A stretch of 6,261 nucleotides of DNA from Myxococcales bacterium (GTDB lineage Bacteria; Myxococcota_C; UBA6777): the NCBI GenBank assembly GCA_027005175.1, contig JALTMC010000237.1, positions 1 through 6,261 on the forward strand, in the 5' to 3' direction. Made by a program: the position numbers and the translations under genes. Each line of letters starts with the position of its first letter. The stretch's first letter is position 1. The notes under the pieces are model-generated. The model worked only from the letters and a program-made list of their open reading frames with translations. It was not told the DNA's origin and did not search any database. Below are positions 5,295 through 6,261 of the stretch, piece after piece.

Positions 5295-6261
5295 GAAGTA
5301 ACCCCATGTTGTGATGCAAAGTTTGCATAGCATTTGCCAAGCTCTTTTGCTGCGAGGGTCATCTCGTTTCGATGTAACTTCCGGACATTCCACCCAAGCA
5401 GCCGATCCATGACTGCCATATTTTCTTCTGTGAACCAGACTGTACCGTCGGGATCGATTCGTTCTATGCCGTCTCGCGCTTGTCCAGCTTCATTTACGGC
5501 GATCAGCTCTTCAAGAGAGCTGCCCTCTGGGATCACGGGTTCAATTCCTGAGGCGCTGACATGCACAGCCCAGCCTCCAGGAAGTCCGCCGGGACCGGGT
5601 GCATGTACGACCCGGCGGGCATTGGTAAATATCGCGTCGAGGACTCTCATGGCTGAACCTGCGGTGAGTTCTTGTCCTTGCACTCCACCTTGGCGCTTAA
5701 AGGTGGTGGATATCTCGCGAAAGAGAGCCTCAGGATCGAGTTGTGCTGTGACATCTTGGCGCTGATGACTCACACGTAGGTGAAAGGGAGCACCAGCGGC
5801 CGTCCCTGAGCGGGGAATGCCGTGGGTCAGAAAGTGTTGGGCGTAGAACAAAACCTGAGTTTCCAGTGGATCATCTGCACCAAGTAAGTGGGCTGCGCTA
5901 CATCGGAGGGCTGGGACAATATTGGCGACATTACCGATTCCTGTTGTGGGTGCTAACCCTGCGGTGGCTAGTAGGGGGTTTGTCGCATCTGGAAAAGCAC
6001 TGTTGATCGTTATCACATCATTGAGATCGCTGTCTGTTATGGCTTCCATCAACGCCAACATGGGGGTTGCGTGCATGGGCAACCATGGGCCGAACTGTGC
6101 AGTGTCCAGGTCGTCAAAGATCGGGCGTGGTAATTGGGTGATGACACGCCAGCTTTGAAGGCTCATACCATTGAAGATCACATCAGGACGCCACTGGGAG
6201 AGAGTCTCTGCTGTTGCATCTCGGTTGTTGGCGTTCATGGGCAGAATATCGACATCCACCC
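5291..6261 (-). CDS. Unrecognised protein, Rossmann-like, 5' end beyond window
   Basis: The last 322 residues are present and the frame is open at the right edge, so the start is missing. I cannot name the family. The first visible segment (VDVDILPMNANNRDATAETL, then PDVIFNGMS) resembles strand 2 to strand 4 of an NAD(P)-binding Rossmann fold of the saccharopine-reductase or SDR-like kind; the glycine-rich loop would lie just off the window. The next stretch has a second strand (DVITINSAFPDATNPLL) and a Gly-rich turn (GLAPTTGIGNVANIVPAL). A mixed domain follows, with conserved-looking GIPRSGTAAGAPFHLRVSH and PGPGGLPGGWAVHVSASG. There are no membrane segments, so it is probably cytoplasmic. 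Its stop overlaps the phosphatase start (ATGA), so the two probably act in one pathway. A dehydrogenase/reductase role is inference only. Confidence 0.75.
   Translation of the reverse strand, partial: VDVDILPMNANNRDATAETLSQWRPDVIFNGMSLQSWRVITQLPRPIFDDLDTAQFGPWLPMHATPMLALMEAITDSDLNDVITINSAFPDATNPLLATAGLAPTTGIGNVANIVPALRCSAAHLLGADDPLETQVLFYAQHFLTHGIPRSGTAAGAPFHLRVSHQRQDVTAQLDPEALFREISTTFKRQGGVQGQELTAGSAMRVLDAIFTNARRVVHAPGPGGLPGGWAVHVSASGIEPVIPEGSSLEELIAVNEAGQARDGIERIDPDGTVWFTEENMAVMDRLLGWNVRKLHRNEMTLAAKELGKCYANFASQHGVTS

Noticed and set aside
5295-5393. N-terminal extension of the phosphatase
   Set aside because: It would overlap the upstream gene by about 100 bases; the ATGA-overlap start gives the normal family N-terminus.
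5334-5765. Plus-strand frame of 143 codons opposite the unrecognised protein
   Set aside because: Ser/Pro/Arg-rich composition typical of an antisense shadow; the minus-strand frame is longer and coupled to the phosphatase.

Overview
The window looks like a stretch of ordinary chromosome from a Gram-negative bacterium. The GC content is about half by eye. There is an exported S41 carboxyl-terminal processing protease, a CrgA-type LysR regulator and an orphan HPt phosphotransfer protein. A proteobacterial or deltaproteobacterial/myxobacterial-like source fits, but the sequence does not fix the taxon.

Layout, left to right. (1) The first ~100 bases are the start of rpiB (ribose-5-phosphate isomerase B) on the minus strand, running off the left edge. 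(2) A 244-base divergent intergenic region separates it from the only plus-strand gene, a ctpA-like protease (343-1542). (3) Positions 1543-1898 hold no intact gene. They contain a possible stem-loop, two perfect 37-bp direct repeats 73 bp apart, a short peptide that looks like the C-terminal motif of a Y1/REP-associated transposase, and three tandem 19-bp repeats that run up to the stop of the next gene. (4) From 1899 to the right edge everything is on the minus strand. In transcription order (right to left) these are an unrecognised Rossmann-like protein cut by the window edge, an inositol-monophosphatase-family phosphatase joined to it by an ATGA overlap, a PssA-like CDP-alcohol phosphatidyltransferase, a LysR regulator, and a small HPt protein.

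The first two minus-strand genes are clearly co-transcribed and translationally coupled. The phosphatidyltransferase follows 91 bases later with its own strong Shine-Dalgarno site. A phosphatase of the inositol/sugar-phosphate type next to a CDP-alcohol phosphotransferase suggests phospholipid head-group metabolism, but no substrate can be read from the sequence. LysR and HPt each sit behind gaps of about 180-190 bases with candidate regulatory sites of their own, so they are probably separate transcription units.

I found no convincing new multi-gene system. The parts most worth a second look are the repeat-rich gap at 1543-1898, the 13-bp duplication that creates the LysR stop codon, the repeated dyad motif between rpiB and ctpA, and the unrecognised protein at the right edge.
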